64,000 bases of DNA from Nocardioides sp. CER19 (lineage in GTDB: Bacteria; Actinomycetota; Actinomycetes; Propionibacteriales; Nocardioidaceae): assembly GCF_029846275.1 (NCBI RefSeq), contig NZ_JARVWS010000002.1, positions 558,001 to 622,000 on the forward strand, written 5' to 3'. The notes under the pieces were generated by a model. It was not told where the DNA came from. It saw nothing but the letters and a program-made list of their open reading frames with translations, and made no database searches. Position numbers and translations under genes: made by a program. Below, in pieces: positions 1-11,468 of the stretch; position 1 is the first letter of the stretch, and each line of letters opens with the position of its first letter.

Positions 1-590
1 ACGTCGAGACGACGAACCTGACCGTCGTCGACCGCTGGGGCAACGTCGTCGAGTACACGCTCACCATCGAGCAGACCGGCGGCTCCGGCATCGTCGTGCC
101 CGGCCGTGGCTTCCTGCTCAACAACGAGCTCACCGACTTCAGCGCCGCCTACGACCCGAAGGACCCCAACCGCATCGAGGCGAACAAGCGCCCGCGCAGC
201 TCGATGTCGCCGACCATCGTGCTCGAGGGCGACCGGCCCTGGCTCGCGCTCGGCTCGCCCGGCGGCGCGACGATCATCGACACCGTCAGCCAGCTGCTCG
301 TGGACCGGATCGACCGCGGCCTGACGATCGCCCAGGCGATGGCCGAGCCGCGCGTCGCCAACACCAACACGCAGGTGAGCACGGCCGAGCCCGCCTTCAT
401 CGCCGAGTACGGCGCCGCGCTGGCGCCGTACGGCCAGCAGCTGAAGGCGTCCGGCGACACGTTCACCGGCGCCCAGGAGATCGGCGCGGCGACCGCGATC
501 GAGATGGGCAGGCACGGCCAGCTCACCGCGGTGGCCGAGCCCAAGCGCCGCGGCGGCGGCTCCGCAATGGTGGTGAAGCCGCGCCGCTGA
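1..590 (+). CDS. ggt: gamma-glutamyltransferase, C-terminal small subunit (5' partial)
   Basis: The reading frame is open from base 3 and the gene begins before the window. What remains is almost exactly the mature small subunit of gamma-glutamyltransferase, which removes or transfers the gamma-glutamyl group of glutathione and related peptides. The TT-x3-VVD motif at bases 9-29 starts with the threonine that in this family is both the self-cleavage point and the nucleophile. About 193 residues follow, close to the 190 of the E. coli small subunit. The NNELTDF segment (glutamate and aspartate that bind the substrate amino group), the SSMSPT loop and the GSPGG oxyanion loop are all present, so this copy looks catalytically normal. 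The position of the E. coli Asn411 is Glu here (TIE motif), as I recall for one bacterial subgroup. A second, divergent relative lies at 48538-50196. Confidence 0.93.
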   Translation, partial: VETTNLTVVDRWGNVVEYTLTIEQTGGSGIVVPGRGFLLNNELTDFSAAYDPKDPNRIEANKRPRSSMSPTIVLEGDRPWLALGSPGGATIIDTVSQLLVDRIDRGLTIAQAMAEPRVANTNTQVSTAEPAFIAEYGAALAPYGQQLKASGDTFTGAQEIGAATAIEMGRHGQLTAVAEPKRRGGGSAMVVKPRR

Positions 591-596
591 CCCCCG

Positions 597-602
597 TACG
601 AT
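597..602 (+). promoter_or_regulatory. candidate -10 hexamer TACGAT for a leaderless flavoprotein mRNA
   Basis: TACGAT ends 6 bases before the GTG at 609, with no purine-rich ribosome binding site between them. This spacing places the transcript start at or next to the start codon. The lack of a good -35 box lowers confidence. Confidence 0.45.
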
Positions 603-608
603 CAGCGG

Positions 609-1241
609 GTGACCGCAGCGACCTGGACCGAGATCAGCACGCTCGACGAGCTCGTCGGCCTGGTCGGGGAGCCCAACGAGCGGGCCCGCACCAAGGGTCG
701 CGAGCGGCTGCTCCAGGTCGACCGCGACTGGTTGGCCGCGACGCCGTTCTGCGTGCTCGCCACCGCCGACGCGGACGGGCGCTGCGATGCCTCGCCGAAG
801 GGCGACCCGGCCGGCCGGCTGGTCCACGTCATCGACGACACCACGATCGCGATCGCCGAGCGGCCCGGCAACAAGCGGGTCGACGGCTACCGCAACGTGC
901 TGGCGAACCCCCACGTCGGGCTGGACTTCCTGATCCCGGGCCGCGGCGACACGCTCCGCATCAACGGCCGCGCCCGGCTGGTGTCCGACGCACCGTTCTT
1001 CGACGAGATGATGGTCCGGGGCAAGCGGCCGGTGCTCGCGCTGGTCGTCGAGATCGAGGAGATCTTCTTCCACTGCAGCAAGGCGCTCCTGCGCAGCGCG
1101 CTGTGGAAGCCGGAGACCTGGGCGCCGGACGCCCGCGTGCCGCGGCGCGCCGTCATCGCCAAGGAGGTCGAGAACGCCCCGGGCACGCTCGAGGAGCTCG
1201 AGGCCTACTACGGCCCGTCCTACGAGAAGGGCCTCTACTGA
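609..1241 (+). CDS. PPOX-type FMN-dependent flavoprotein (pyridoxamine 5'-phosphate oxidase family)
   Basis: A 210-residue protein of the split-barrel flavin family. The segment around residues 60-130 (PKGDPAGR, then GNKRVDGYRNVL, then GRARLV) is typical of the MSMEG_1061-like group of FMN-binding oxidoreductases. The substrate is unknown; members of this group are often annotated only as PPOX-family. The start is GTG at 609, chosen because a TACGAT hexamer lies 6 bases upstream and the preceding gene ends at 590. The stop codon overlaps the dapF start by one base (TGATG-type junction), so the two genes are probably co-transcribed and translationally coupled, though no functional link is obvious. 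Confidence 0.8.
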   Translation: MTAATWTEISTLDELVGLVGEPNERARTKGRERLLQVDRDWLAATPFCVLATADADGRCDASPKGDPAGRLVHVIDDTTIAIAERPGNKRVDGYRNVLANPHVGLDFLIPGRGDTLRINGRARLVSDAPFFDEMMVRGKRPVLALVVEIEEIFFHCSKALLRSALWKPETWAPDARVPRRAVIAKEVENAPGTLEELEAYYGPSYEKGLY

Positions 1242-2077
1242 TGGCCTATCCCTTCCTCAAGGGACACGGCACGGAGAACGACTTCGTCCTCCTGCCCGAC
1301 CACGACGGCACGGTGCACGGCGAGCTGGCGGCCGAGCGCGTGCGAGCGCTGTGCGACCGCCGGGCCGGCATCGGCGGCGACGGCGTGCTGCGTGTCGTCC
1401 GCAGCAGCGCCCACGCGCCGGAGTACGCCGACCGGGCCGAGTGGTTCATGGACTACCGCAACTCCGATGGCTCCACCTCCGAGATGTGCGGCAACGGGAT
1501 CCGGGTCTTCGCCCGCCACCTCGTCGACGCGGGCCTGGCCGACCCGGCCGGCGGTATCCCGATCGGCACCCGCGCGGGCCTGAAGACGGTCTACGTCGAC
1601 GGCGACCAGATCACCGCCGACCTGGGCACGCCGCAGCTGTTCGGCTCGTCAGCGGTCTCCGTCGGCGACTGGACGTGGAGCGCGCGCCACGTCGACATGG
1701 GCAACCCGCACGCGGTGGTGTTCCTCGACAACCCTGCCGACCTCGACCCGCACGGGCCGGTCGGTCCGCTGCTCGACCCGCCGGAGCACGACGAGGACGT
1801 CTACCCCCACGGCGTCAACGTCGAGTTCGTCGTCCGCGTCGCCGACCGGCACGTCCGGATGCGGGTGCACGAGCGGGGGAGCGGGGAGACCCGGTCCTGC
1901 GGCACCGGCGCCTGCGCGGTCATGGTCGCCACGGCCGACGCCGACGGCGCGGCCCGCGAGACGCCGTACGTCGTCGACGTTCCCGGCGGCCGGCTCACCA
2001 TCACGTGGACGGCCGACGACCGGGTCCTGCTCGCCGGGCCGGCGGTCGTCGTCGCGGAGGGTGTGACCGACCTCTGA
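1241..2077 (+). CDS. dapF: diaminopimelate epimerase
   Basis: DapF converts LL-diaminopimelate to the meso form in the cytoplasm, the last step before lysine and the direct supply of the peptidoglycan cross-linking residue. The 278-residue length is normal. It has the N-terminal GTENDFVLLPD motif, the GIGGDG loop, and both catalytic cysteines in their usual settings: Cys83 in MCGNGIR and Cys220 in SCGTGAC. The ATG at 1241 overlaps the stop of the preceding flavoprotein gene by one base and matches the family's usual N-terminus (MAYPFLKGHG). In many actinobacteria dapF lies near hflX; here hflX is about 5 kb downstream at 7125 with unrelated genes between. Confidence 0.97.
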   Translation: MAYPFLKGHGTENDFVLLPDHDGTVHGELAAERVRALCDRRAGIGGDGVLRVVRSSAHAPEYADRAEWFMDYRNSDGSTSEMCGNGIRVFARHLVDAGLADPAGGIPIGTRAGLKTVYVDGDQITADLGTPQLFGSSAVSVGDWTWSARHVDMGNPHAVVFLDNPADLDPHGPVGPLLDPPEHDEDVYPHGVNVEFVVRVADRHVRMRVHERGSGETRSCGTGACAVMVATADADGAARETPYVVDVPGGRLTITWTADDRVLLAGPAVVVAEGVTDL

Positions 2078-2084
2078 CCGCCGA

Positions 2085-3032
2085 CTACCGCACCGGGACG
2101 CCGAACGCCTTCGCCAGCGACGGTGCCGTGCGGGCCTGGCGCAGGTGCCGGACGTGCAGGACGTCCTCGAGGAAGCCGGCCAGCGAGTAGTGGCTGAGCG
2201 GGGTCCGGACGACCTGGGGGCGCTGGTCGGGGGTCGCGACGACGGTGAGCACCTTGTTGCCGCTGTGCCTGTCGTCCTCGTCGGCAGTGACGACGATGGC
2301 CAGCCGCCCCGCCCTCCAGTCGGGTCCCGCCGTGAGCACGTCGATCTGGTGGGAGATCCAGCTGTCGGCCTGGGCCAGGGTGCCGTCGTGGGCGTCGTCG
2401 ATGACGTCGGGGATCACGAAGCCGACGTTCGGCAGCGCCCCGGTCGCGGCGTCGTGGGCGAGGCGGGTCGCCGGGACGTCGTACCGGCGGCACGCGGCCC
2501 GGTCCTGGGCGGAGGAGAAGTAGGTCCACGGGTTGTGCCGGACGGCGTAACGGCCGCTGTTGGTCAGCGTGCAGGGTCGCGGCATCGACTCGGCGTACAC
2601 CTTCGCGGTGTGGCCCGAGCGGCGCGCCTGGCGGAAGACGTTGTTGCCGGTCAGCCGGTGCGCCGAGGGGTTCGCGTCGTCGGCGACGCCGAGGGTCGAC
2701 CCGGCCGCGATCGCGATGTAGTTGGGCAGCGACGGGTGCCGGGTCGCCCGGTAGCTCGTGGCGTAGGCATGCCTCGACGCGAAGCCGTAGGTCTTCGGCA
2801 TGCCCGCCCGCATCTGGGCGAGCGAGTGGTTCTCGACGACGAAGACGAGCACCTTGGTGACTCCCGACCCCTCCCGCGACGGTGGGGCCGAGGGCGTGGG
2901 CGTCGCGACCGAGGGTGACGCTGCGGTCAGCGACGCCTTCGCCTCCGGGGAGGGTCGGTCGCTTCCGCCGCACGCGGCGAGGAGCGGGCAGAGGAGGGCG
3001 GTGAGCAGGAACAGGGGGCCGAGACGTCGCAC
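2085..3032 (-). CDS. secreted phosphoesterase-family lipoprotein (AcpA/phospholipase C-like)
   Basis: A 315-residue protein that starts with a lipoprotein signal peptide; the lipobox LAAC places the modified cysteine at residue 21. A Pro/Ser/Thr-rich spacer follows (residues 24-53). The remainder matches the phosphoesterase family of phospholipase C and acid phosphatase enzymes: FVVENHS near the start of the domain, a THPS-like RHPSLPNY segment, and a C-terminal VVTADEDD metal-binding motif. It probably acts outside the membrane on phosphate esters, but the substrate cannot be told. The GTG start at 3032 gives a complete signal peptide and sits 6 bases after a TACCGT hexamer, so the message is probably leaderless. 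It converges with dapF with 7 bases between stops. Confidence 0.85.
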   Translation of the reverse strand: MRRLGPLFLLTALLCPLLAACGGSDRPSPEAKASLTAASPSVATPTPSAPPSREGSGVTKVLVFVVENHSLAQMRAGMPKTYGFASRHAYATSYRATRHPSLPNYIAIAAGSTLGVADDANPSAHRLTGNNVFRQARRSGHTAKVYAESMPRPCTLTNSGRYAVRHNPWTYFSSAQDRAACRRYDVPATRLAHDAATGALPNVGFVIPDVIDDAHDGTLAQADSWISHQIDVLTAGPDWRAGRLAIVVTADEDDRHSGNKVLTVVATPDQRPQVVRTPLSHYSLAGFLEDVLHVRHLRQARTAPSLAKAFGVPVR

Positions 3033-3038
3033 CTGGGG

Positions 3039-3061
3039 ACGGTACCCGCTCCCGTTAGAGT
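3039..3061. promoter_or_regulatory. compact divergent leaderless promoter pair
   Basis: The 36-base gap between two divergent genes holds TACCGT on the minus strand (3044-3039), 6 bases before the phosphoesterase GTG, and TAGAGT on the plus strand (3056-3061), 7 bases before the SDR ATG. Neither gene has a ribosome binding site. Confidence 0.55.
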
Positions 3062-3068
3062 CCCGCCC

Positions 3069-3825
<757 letters not shown>

Positions 3826-3845
<20 letters not shown>

Positions 3846-6800
3846 ACCGCTGCGCCGTCACGCCGTCGCCGCCCGGCACCGGGAGCACGTACTCAGGCGG
3901 CGACGGGCTGGCCGCGAGGATCAGTCGCAGCTCGGCGTACGCACGGCTGGCGTAGTCCTGCTCGCACGGTCGCGACCGGCCGAGCTGGTCGACCAGGCTG
4001 ACCAGCTCGGCCAGCACCCAGTCCTCGGTCGGCGCGTCCGACCCCGTGCTGACATGCTCCGCGCACCAGCTCCGGAACGAGTCGTACGTCGGGTGCTCGG
4101 CCATCCGCGCGGCGAGCACGCTGCGCGCCCGCAGCACCATGCGGGCGTTGTAGCGGCCCAGGTCGCGGTAGGCGGCGAACTGGGCGACGTGGAAGAACTG
4201 GTCGACCGTGCTCACCCGCGGGAAGGTCGGGTCGACCTCGCGGTAGGCGAGCAGCTGCGGCGGCATGTCCTGGGTCAGCGCCGGCTTGGTGTACCAGAGC
4301 AGGGTCAGGTGGTCGCCGTCGCCGACCCGGCGGCGCACGACGCCCACGTTGACCGAGCGGCGCGAGTAGTCGCGGCCAGGCGTCGGGAGCGGGTCGCTGC
4401 GCAGGCAGTCGAGGTTGAGCACGATGGTCGCGCCGCACTCCAGCTGGGCCAGGTCGATGGCCTTCGAGATCGACTTCGCCGTGTTGCCGGGCCCGGAGTC
4501 GGCGTCGACGCACACGACCTCCCGGTAGAGCCGGTCGCGGAGCAGCTCCACGAGGCCGGTGTTCTCCCAGTGGCCGCCGTCGGTGACGTAGACGTAGAGG
4601 TCGCTCGGCTCGTGGAAGCCGATGAACTCCTTCAGCAGGTAGCCCAGCCCGGGTCGGGGCAGCGACACGTGCGCCGCGGCCAGCTTCTCGGCGTAGCGCG
4701 GGTTCGGGATCCACATCCCGAGGCGGACGTTGAAGAACGCCAGCAGCATGCTGACCGGCCCGATCTTGAACCTGCCCATCGCCGGCGACACCGCGGCCGA
4801 GGACAGGCCCACCGCGAGCATCGTCGTCAGCCGCGGCCGGAGACCGGTCCAGAAGCGCCGCCGCTGGTGGCGCATCAGCTCGCTGATCGACGCTGTCGAC
4901 GCGGCGTACTGCTTCCACCGGCCGTCGCCCTCGAGCGGGACGTACATCCGGACGTCCTGCGGGTCGAACGTCACGCTGAGCGCCGGGATGCCGGCGTGGG
5001 TGCGGATGCTCCTACCGGTGACCGTCGCCGACGCGCAGATCGTCAGCGGCGTGCCCTCCATGCGGTCGTCGCGCAGTGTGAGCTCGTGGAGGAGCGGCTC
5101 GGGACGGCGGCCTTCCACCGCCCCGCCGCCGTTGTCGTAGGGGCGGGCCACGACTCGCGCCTCGTCGTCGACCTGCGGCCGGTAGGTCGCGAACGCGGCG
5201 CGGATCTTGCCGCGGTAGAACGCCGCGAGCGACCAGAACTCGATGGCGCCGAGGAAGTGGATGACCAGCAGGCCGACCACGACGACGAGCATCAGCTCGT
5301 AGTGCCGCTGCGCCGGGTCGGCGGTCATCCCGTCGAGGGTGAAGAGGAGGGCGACGTACGCGAGCGCGAGGCCGAACAACGTCCCGCCGATGGCGGGCGC
5401 GAGGTTGGCGAGCGGCTTGCGCAGCAGGCGGAGCACGGCGGCGCCGGAGCCGAGCCAGCCGACGACCGCGACCAGGCCGGTGATCAGGGCGTGCGCGCCG
5501 AACGGGCGCCAGAGCAGGTCCATCGCCGCCGGGATGCCGGCCAGCAGCACCGCCAGTGTGGCCGCGAGCGCGAGCCCGCTGTAGCCGACGAGCTTCGGGA
5601 CCGCGAGCCAGGCGGGCGGGACGGCCGCGCCCCTCACCTCGGCGACCTTCGCCGCGAGGACCCAGACGAGCACGCCGAGCAGCCCGATCGCGAGCCAGCC
5701 GAGCACCGGCCAGCCGGGTCGGCTGGTCGCGGTGAGGCAGCCGTGGTTCGCGGCGAAGTCCAGCCCCCGCGTGCTCGAGCGCCAGCCCGGGCAGGCGAGG
5801 GCGTAGTACCACCGGTAGGTCCAGCCGGCGAGCTGCGCGGCCGTCCACAGCATCGCCAGGAAGACGAAGCCGTTGAACACGATGCCGGTGATGACGGTTG
5901 CGAGCACGCCTGGCGTGCGCTCCGCCCGGTCCAGTCGCACCCGCTCGCGGGCGCCCTCGCCGTTGACGTCGGTCATCGTGTCGCGGGAGCTGCGCCGTGG
6001 GGTGTTGGACAGCAGGTAGCCGAGGTTGGCACGCAGGTGGCGCTCCTCCGGCCCGGGCTCGTTGCCCGGCAGGTCGGTCCAGGGCGCCGGCTCGCGGTGC
6101 TGCTCGTCCAGGCTGCGCGCCAGGCTCCACCCGCCGGTCATGTAGGACCCGCCCGACACGGCCGTCACGGACCTGGCCCGGGCCCAGCCGAGACCCGGAC
6201 CGGTCTCCTCGAGGGCCTGGAGCGCTCCGAGGCTGATCGAGGCGGCCCGGATCCCGCCGCCGGAGAAGGCCAGCCCCAGCTCGTCGTGCCGGGTCTCCCG
6301 CTCCGCGTGCTTGACGACGCCCGGGTCGTTCTCGTCCCCGGTGCGGTCGGCGTCGTGCAGCGCCTCGGTGATCGCTGACCCGGTCAGTGCCGACATGAAG
6401 CCCGCGACCGCGTAGCCGACGACGCCCAGCAGGACGAGCAGCCCGCCCCAGGAGGCGACCGCCGCGATCTGCCAGCCCAGGAGGAAGCCGCCGTGGATCT
6501 GCTGGAGCAGGACCACGTCGGCGACGACGTTGAGGCCGCCCGCCGCCAGCGCGGCGAGGGCCAGCGGCACGACCCAGTGACGGATCGTCACGGTGCGGAA
6601 GTAGCGGCCGGCCAGCAGCACCGCCAGGGCCAGGAAGGCCGCCCAGGCGAGCGCGAACGGGATGTCCCACCAGAGCGCCTTCGTCATCGAGGTGAGTGGG
6701 TACTGGCCGCGCACCCACTGATGGGCGACCGCCGCGGAGCCGGCTACCGAGAGTCGCAATCGGTCGGGAAGCGCTCGGTCTCCGGGGTCCGCAGCGGCGC

Positions 6801-6936
6801 CCGGCCAGGCGAGGAGGGCGACGACGGCGAAGAGCACCGCGAGGACGACGTACGCCGTCCGGCGCCTGCGGGGGCCCGTCACGGGGTCCTGCAGACGCTG
6901 GTAGATCCGGTCCGGCGTCCCCTCGGTCGTCGTCAC
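3826..6936 (-). CDS. large membrane patatin-like phospholipase
   Basis: About 1036 residues. Four hydrophobic segments precede residue 200. The patatin hydrolase begins near residue 220 with the oxyanion loop FSGGGIRAA, followed by the nucleophile elbow TAVSGGSY near residue 260; the family's first glycine of GxSxG is alanine here. The matching catalytic aspartate (YVTDGGHWENTG) comes only some 500 residues later. Between them are about six further hydrophobic segments, so the catalytic pair is split by a membrane insert. It probably hydrolyses lipid acyl esters at the membrane. The GTG at 6936 follows a strong GGGAGGGCAGG ribosome binding site; an upstream in-frame GTG at 6990 is the alternative. 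The 3' end overlaps the convergent SDR gene by 20 bases. Confidence 0.82.
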
Positions 6937-7124
6937 GAGCCTGCCCTCCCTCGGCTCGTCACGGCGGTCCCCAGGGTCCGGTGGTGCCACCGTGGCATCT
7001 TCCGAGTGTGAGCCCGTTGCGGCCTGGGGTGCATAGCCCGAAATGACTAGGTGGGCGCGGGGCGTCCTCCGGCGGGGTTAAGCGTTCGCCCGGCGCTGGC
7101 AGGCCGCCGTACCCTTGTCCTTGT

Positions 7125-8603
<1,479 letters not shown>

Positions 8604-8657
8604 GGCATTTTCTCGATCTTCATGCGCAACTCATGAACCGAGCGGATCATTGACGCC

Positions 8658-9341
8658 GTGCCTCGCGCTCACAGCCGGGCCGCTGTCTCGGTCTTCCTCG
8701 CTCTCGTCCTCGCCGCCGGGCTCGTGCTCGCCGGCCTGGTCGTGCTGCGTGGACGCGCGGAGGCTTCCCACGCCGCGGGGTGCCATGCCTTCTCGGCAGA
8801 GCACGCCACCCGGCTGCGGCACGTCTCCGGCTCGGGCCGCAGGATCGTCGTCATCGGCGACTCCTGGTCGGTGGGTTACAAGCTCACGAACCCCGAGCGG
8901 GGCTGGCCCTCCCGTCTGCCCGGCCGCGTGCGGGTCGACGGCTTCTCCGGCTCCGGCTTCAGCGCGCACGCCTCGCCGTGCGGTGCCGTCTCCTACGCGA
9001 CCCGCACCCGCACGACCGATGGCGCCGACCTCGTCGTGGTCGAGGGCGGGCTCAACGACTACGACCAGCCGTACGCGGCGGTCCGGAACGGCTTCCGGCT
9101 GCTGATGTCCCGGCTCGGGGGACGTGACGTGGTCGTCTTCGGCCCGGCTCCGGCGCCCCGGCGGCTGGCGGGCGCCCGCCGCGTGGACGGCTGGCTGGCA
9201 TCGCTGAGCAAGGCGGCCGGGGTCGACTACGTCTCGTCGATCCGCCTCACCCGGCTGTCCTACCTCCCCGACCGGCTGCACCTCACGCCCGCCGGACACC
9301 GCGCCTACGGCGACTGGGTCGCCCGGCACCTGCCCGCCTGA
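8658..9341 (+). CDS. SGNH/GDSL-family hydrolase, exported or membrane-anchored
   Basis: A 227-residue protein with one N-terminal hydrophobic segment (about residues 8-30) that is either a signal peptide or an anchor. The catalytic serine is Ser69 in IGDSWS (block I). A GLND block III asparagine follows (GGLNDY), and the C-terminal DRLHLTPAGH holds Asp205 and His208. The triad is therefore complete. Such enzymes act as esterases or deacetylases on lipids or cell-wall sugars; the substrate here is unknown. The GTG at 8658 is chosen because it begins the signal-like segment. Confidence 0.82.
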   Translation: MPRAHSRAAVSVFLALVLAAGLVLAGLVVLRGRAEASHAAGCHAFSAEHATRLRHVSGSGRRIVVIGDSWSVGYKLTNPERGWPSRLPGRVRVDGFSGSGFSAHASPCGAVSYATRTRTTDGADLVVVEGGLNDYDQPYAAVRNGFRLLMSRLGGRDVVVFGPAPAPRRLAGARRVDGWLASLSKAAGVDYVSSIRLTRLSYLPDRLHLTPAGHRAYGDWVARHLPA

Positions 9342-9397
9342 CCCACACGTGTCCGCCGCCCGCACGGAGAGCCCGGCCGCGGTGACGGGCGCGCCAC

Positions 9398-9474
9398 AGT
9401 GTCACGGTGACAGTCCGCGGGTGGAGTGACACCTCTGACCTGTCACTCCCACCGCCAGCTGTCACCGTGACACT
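9398..9474. repeat. 77-bp nested inverted repeat between convergent genes
   Basis: The outer arms AGTGTCACGGTGACAG (9398-9413) and CTGTCACCGTGACACT (9459-9474) are exact reverse complements, and each arm is itself nearly palindromic. An inner pair, GTGGAGTGACA (9421-9431) and TGTCACTCCCAC (9441-9452), is complementary apart from one extra base. It lies between the converging SGNH and BCCT genes, so it could act as a two-way terminator, but the repeated TGTCAC/GTGACA units also look like protein-binding half sites. Confidence 0.8.
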
Positions 9475-9492
9475 TTGGGATCGGCCCTCGGG

Positions 9493-11247
9493 TCAGCGCG
9501 GCGCGGCCTCGAGGTCGTCGTCGGGCTGCTCGGCGTCGGGATCGGCGGCCTCGACAGCGAGGACGAAGTCGTCGCCGTGCTCGGTGACACCGGCGATGAC
9601 GGCCTGCTGGACGACCTCGCGGCCGTACTCGCGGCGGACGATCAACGGGTCGGAGCGCAGGTCCTTCACCAGCGCGACGGCCAGGCCGACCATCACCACG
9701 ACGAACGGCAGCGCGGCGACGATGGTGATCGACTGCAGCCCGTTGAGCGCGTCCTCGCCGCCGACGAGCAGCATGACCGCGGCGACGGCGCCCGTCGCGA
9801 CGCCCCAGAACACGACGGTCGCGCGGGTGGGCTCCTGGGTGCCGCGCTCCGAGAGCGTGCCCATCACGATCGAGGCGGCGTCGGCGCCCGACACGAAGAA
9901 GATCCCGACCAGCACCATCACGAGCACCGAGGCGACCTTCGCCATCGGGAAGGAGTCGAGGGTGGTGAACAGCTGCGACTCGATGCCGCCGGCGCCGGCG
10001 ATGTCGGTGCCCGACTTCTGCAGGTCGAGGGCGGCGCCGCCGAGGATGCAGAACCAGATGACGCTGACCAGGCTCGGCACGAGCAGGACGCCGGTGACGA
10101 ACTGGCGGATGGTGCGCCCGCGCGAGATGCGGGCGATGAACATACCGACGAACGGCGTCCACGACAGCCACCAGGCCCAGTAGAAGACGGTCCAGCCGGC
10201 GAGCCAGTCCTGGGTGTCCTTGCCCTCGGCACCGGTCCGCGCCGCCATCATCGGCAGGTCCTGGATGTAGCTGCCGATCGAGGTCGGCACGAGGTTGAGC
10301 ATGAAGACCGTGGGGCCGAGGACGAACAGGAACACGGCGAGTACGACGGCCAGCACCATGTTGATGTTGGACAGCCACTGGATGCCCTTGGCGACTCCCG
10401 AGACGGCGGAGAGCACGAACGCCACGGTGAGGACGCTGATGATCCCGACGATCACCGCGTTGCCGGTCGACCCGACGCCCGCGACGATGTGCAGGCCGCT
10501 GCGGATCTGCAGCGCGCCCAGGCCGAGCGACGCGGCCGAGCCGAACAGGGTCGCGAAGATCGCCAGGATGTCGATGACCTTGCCCCAGCTGCCGTTGGCG
10601 TGGCGGCCGAGCAGCGGCTCGAAGGCCGCCGAGATCAGCTGCAGACGACCCTTGCGGTAGACGCCGTAGGCGATGGCCAGGCCGACGACGGCGTAGATGG
10701 CCCACGGGTGGAGGGTCCAGTGGAAGAGCGTGGTCGCCATCGCGTGCTGGACGGCCTCGGCGTTGCCCGCGTCGCCGGTGCCCGGCGGCGGGGTGACCAG
10801 GTGGCTGACCGGCTCGCTGACGCCGTAGAACATCAGCCCGATGCCCATGCCGGCGCTGAACATCATCGCCACCCACGAGGAGGTGCGGAACTCGGGCTCC
10901 TCGTCGTCACGACCGAGCTTGATGTCGCCGAAGCGGCTCGCGGCCAGCCAGATCACGAACACCACGAACCCGCTCGCGGTCAGGACGAAGAGCCAGCCGG
11001 CATCGCCCATCACCCACGACAGGGCGCTGGACGAGGCGTCCGCCAGCGAGCCGGTGCTCACGAAGCCCCACACCAGGAAGGCGACGGCGAGCAGCGCCGT
11101 CACGCCGAAGACGACCTTGTCCAGCCCCTCGCGCTGGGAGCGCGGTGGGGTCGGGACGTCGAGGGCGGGGTGCGGCACGACGTCCGACGCGGGCGTGGTG
11201 AGCGCGTCGACGACGTGATGTGTGCGGTCGTGTTGCTGGGTTGTCAT
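9493..11247 (-). CDS. BCCT-family transporter (betaine/choline/carnitine type)
   Basis: A 584-residue membrane protein with twelve predicted helices, normal for sodium- or proton-coupled uptake of trimethylammonium compounds such as glycine betaine. Family landmarks are present: GMGIGLMFYGVSEPVSH in the third helix, the HWTLHPWAIYAVVG segment, and the signature WAWWLSWTPFVGMFIARISRGRTIRQF. The C-terminal tail after the last helix is about 60 residues and acidic. The likely role is osmoprotectant uptake, but the substrate cannot be fixed by eye. The ATG at 11247 has an AAGAGGA ribosome binding site. Confidence 0.92.
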   Translation of the reverse strand: MTTQQHDRTHHVVDALTTPASDVVPHPALDVPTPPRSQREGLDKVVFGVTALLAVAFLVWGFVSTGSLADASSSALSWVMGDAGWLFVLTASGFVVFVIWLAASRFGDIKLGRDDEEPEFRTSSWVAMMFSAGMGIGLMFYGVSEPVSHLVTPPPGTGDAGNAEAVQHAMATTLFHWTLHPWAIYAVVGLAIAYGVYRKGRLQLISAAFEPLLGRHANGSWGKVIDILAIFATLFGSAASLGLGALQIRSGLHIVAGVGSTGNAVIVGIISVLTVAFVLSAVSGVAKGIQWLSNINMVLAVVLAVFLFVLGPTVFMLNLVPTSIGSYIQDLPMMAARTGAEGKDTQDWLAGWTVFYWAWWLSWTPFVGMFIARISRGRTIRQFVTGVLLVPSLVSVIWFCILGGAALDLQKSGTDIAGAGGIESQLFTTLDSFPMAKVASVLVMVLVGIFFVSGADAASIVMGTLSERGTQEPTRATVVFWGVATGAVAAVMLLVGGEDALNGLQSITIVAALPFVVVMVGLAVALVKDLRSDPLIVRREYGREVVQQAVIAGVTEHGDDFVLAVEAADPDAEQPDDDLEAAPR

Positions 11248-11456
11248 GCATTCCTCTTCAGTTGTCCGAGCCTGAAACGGGCCATCTACGTTTTCAAAGG
11301 TGCGGGCGGCGATCCAAACCCAGGAGTAACCGGAACGACGGAGTGCGCCGCTCTCGAGGCAGTCAGTGCAGGTCAGCGAGCCGTTGTGACGGTCGCCACC
11401 GTGACCGGTCCGGGCCGCGCTGTGGAGTCGCGGGGCCGGTTGTCGGGGGCCGCGGT

Positions 11457-11462
11457 TAGGGT
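11457..11462 (+). promoter_or_regulatory. candidate -10 hexamer TAGGGT for leaderless helicase mRNA
   Basis: TAGGGT ends 6 bases before the GTG at 11469 and there is no ribosome binding site. This matches the spacing seen at several other genes in the window. Confidence 0.5.
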
Positions 11463-11468
11463 TCTCCG

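Noticed and set aside
11248-11468. SOS box before the DinG-type helicase
   Set aside because: No TCGAAC-type dyad is present, so LexA control cannot be supported.
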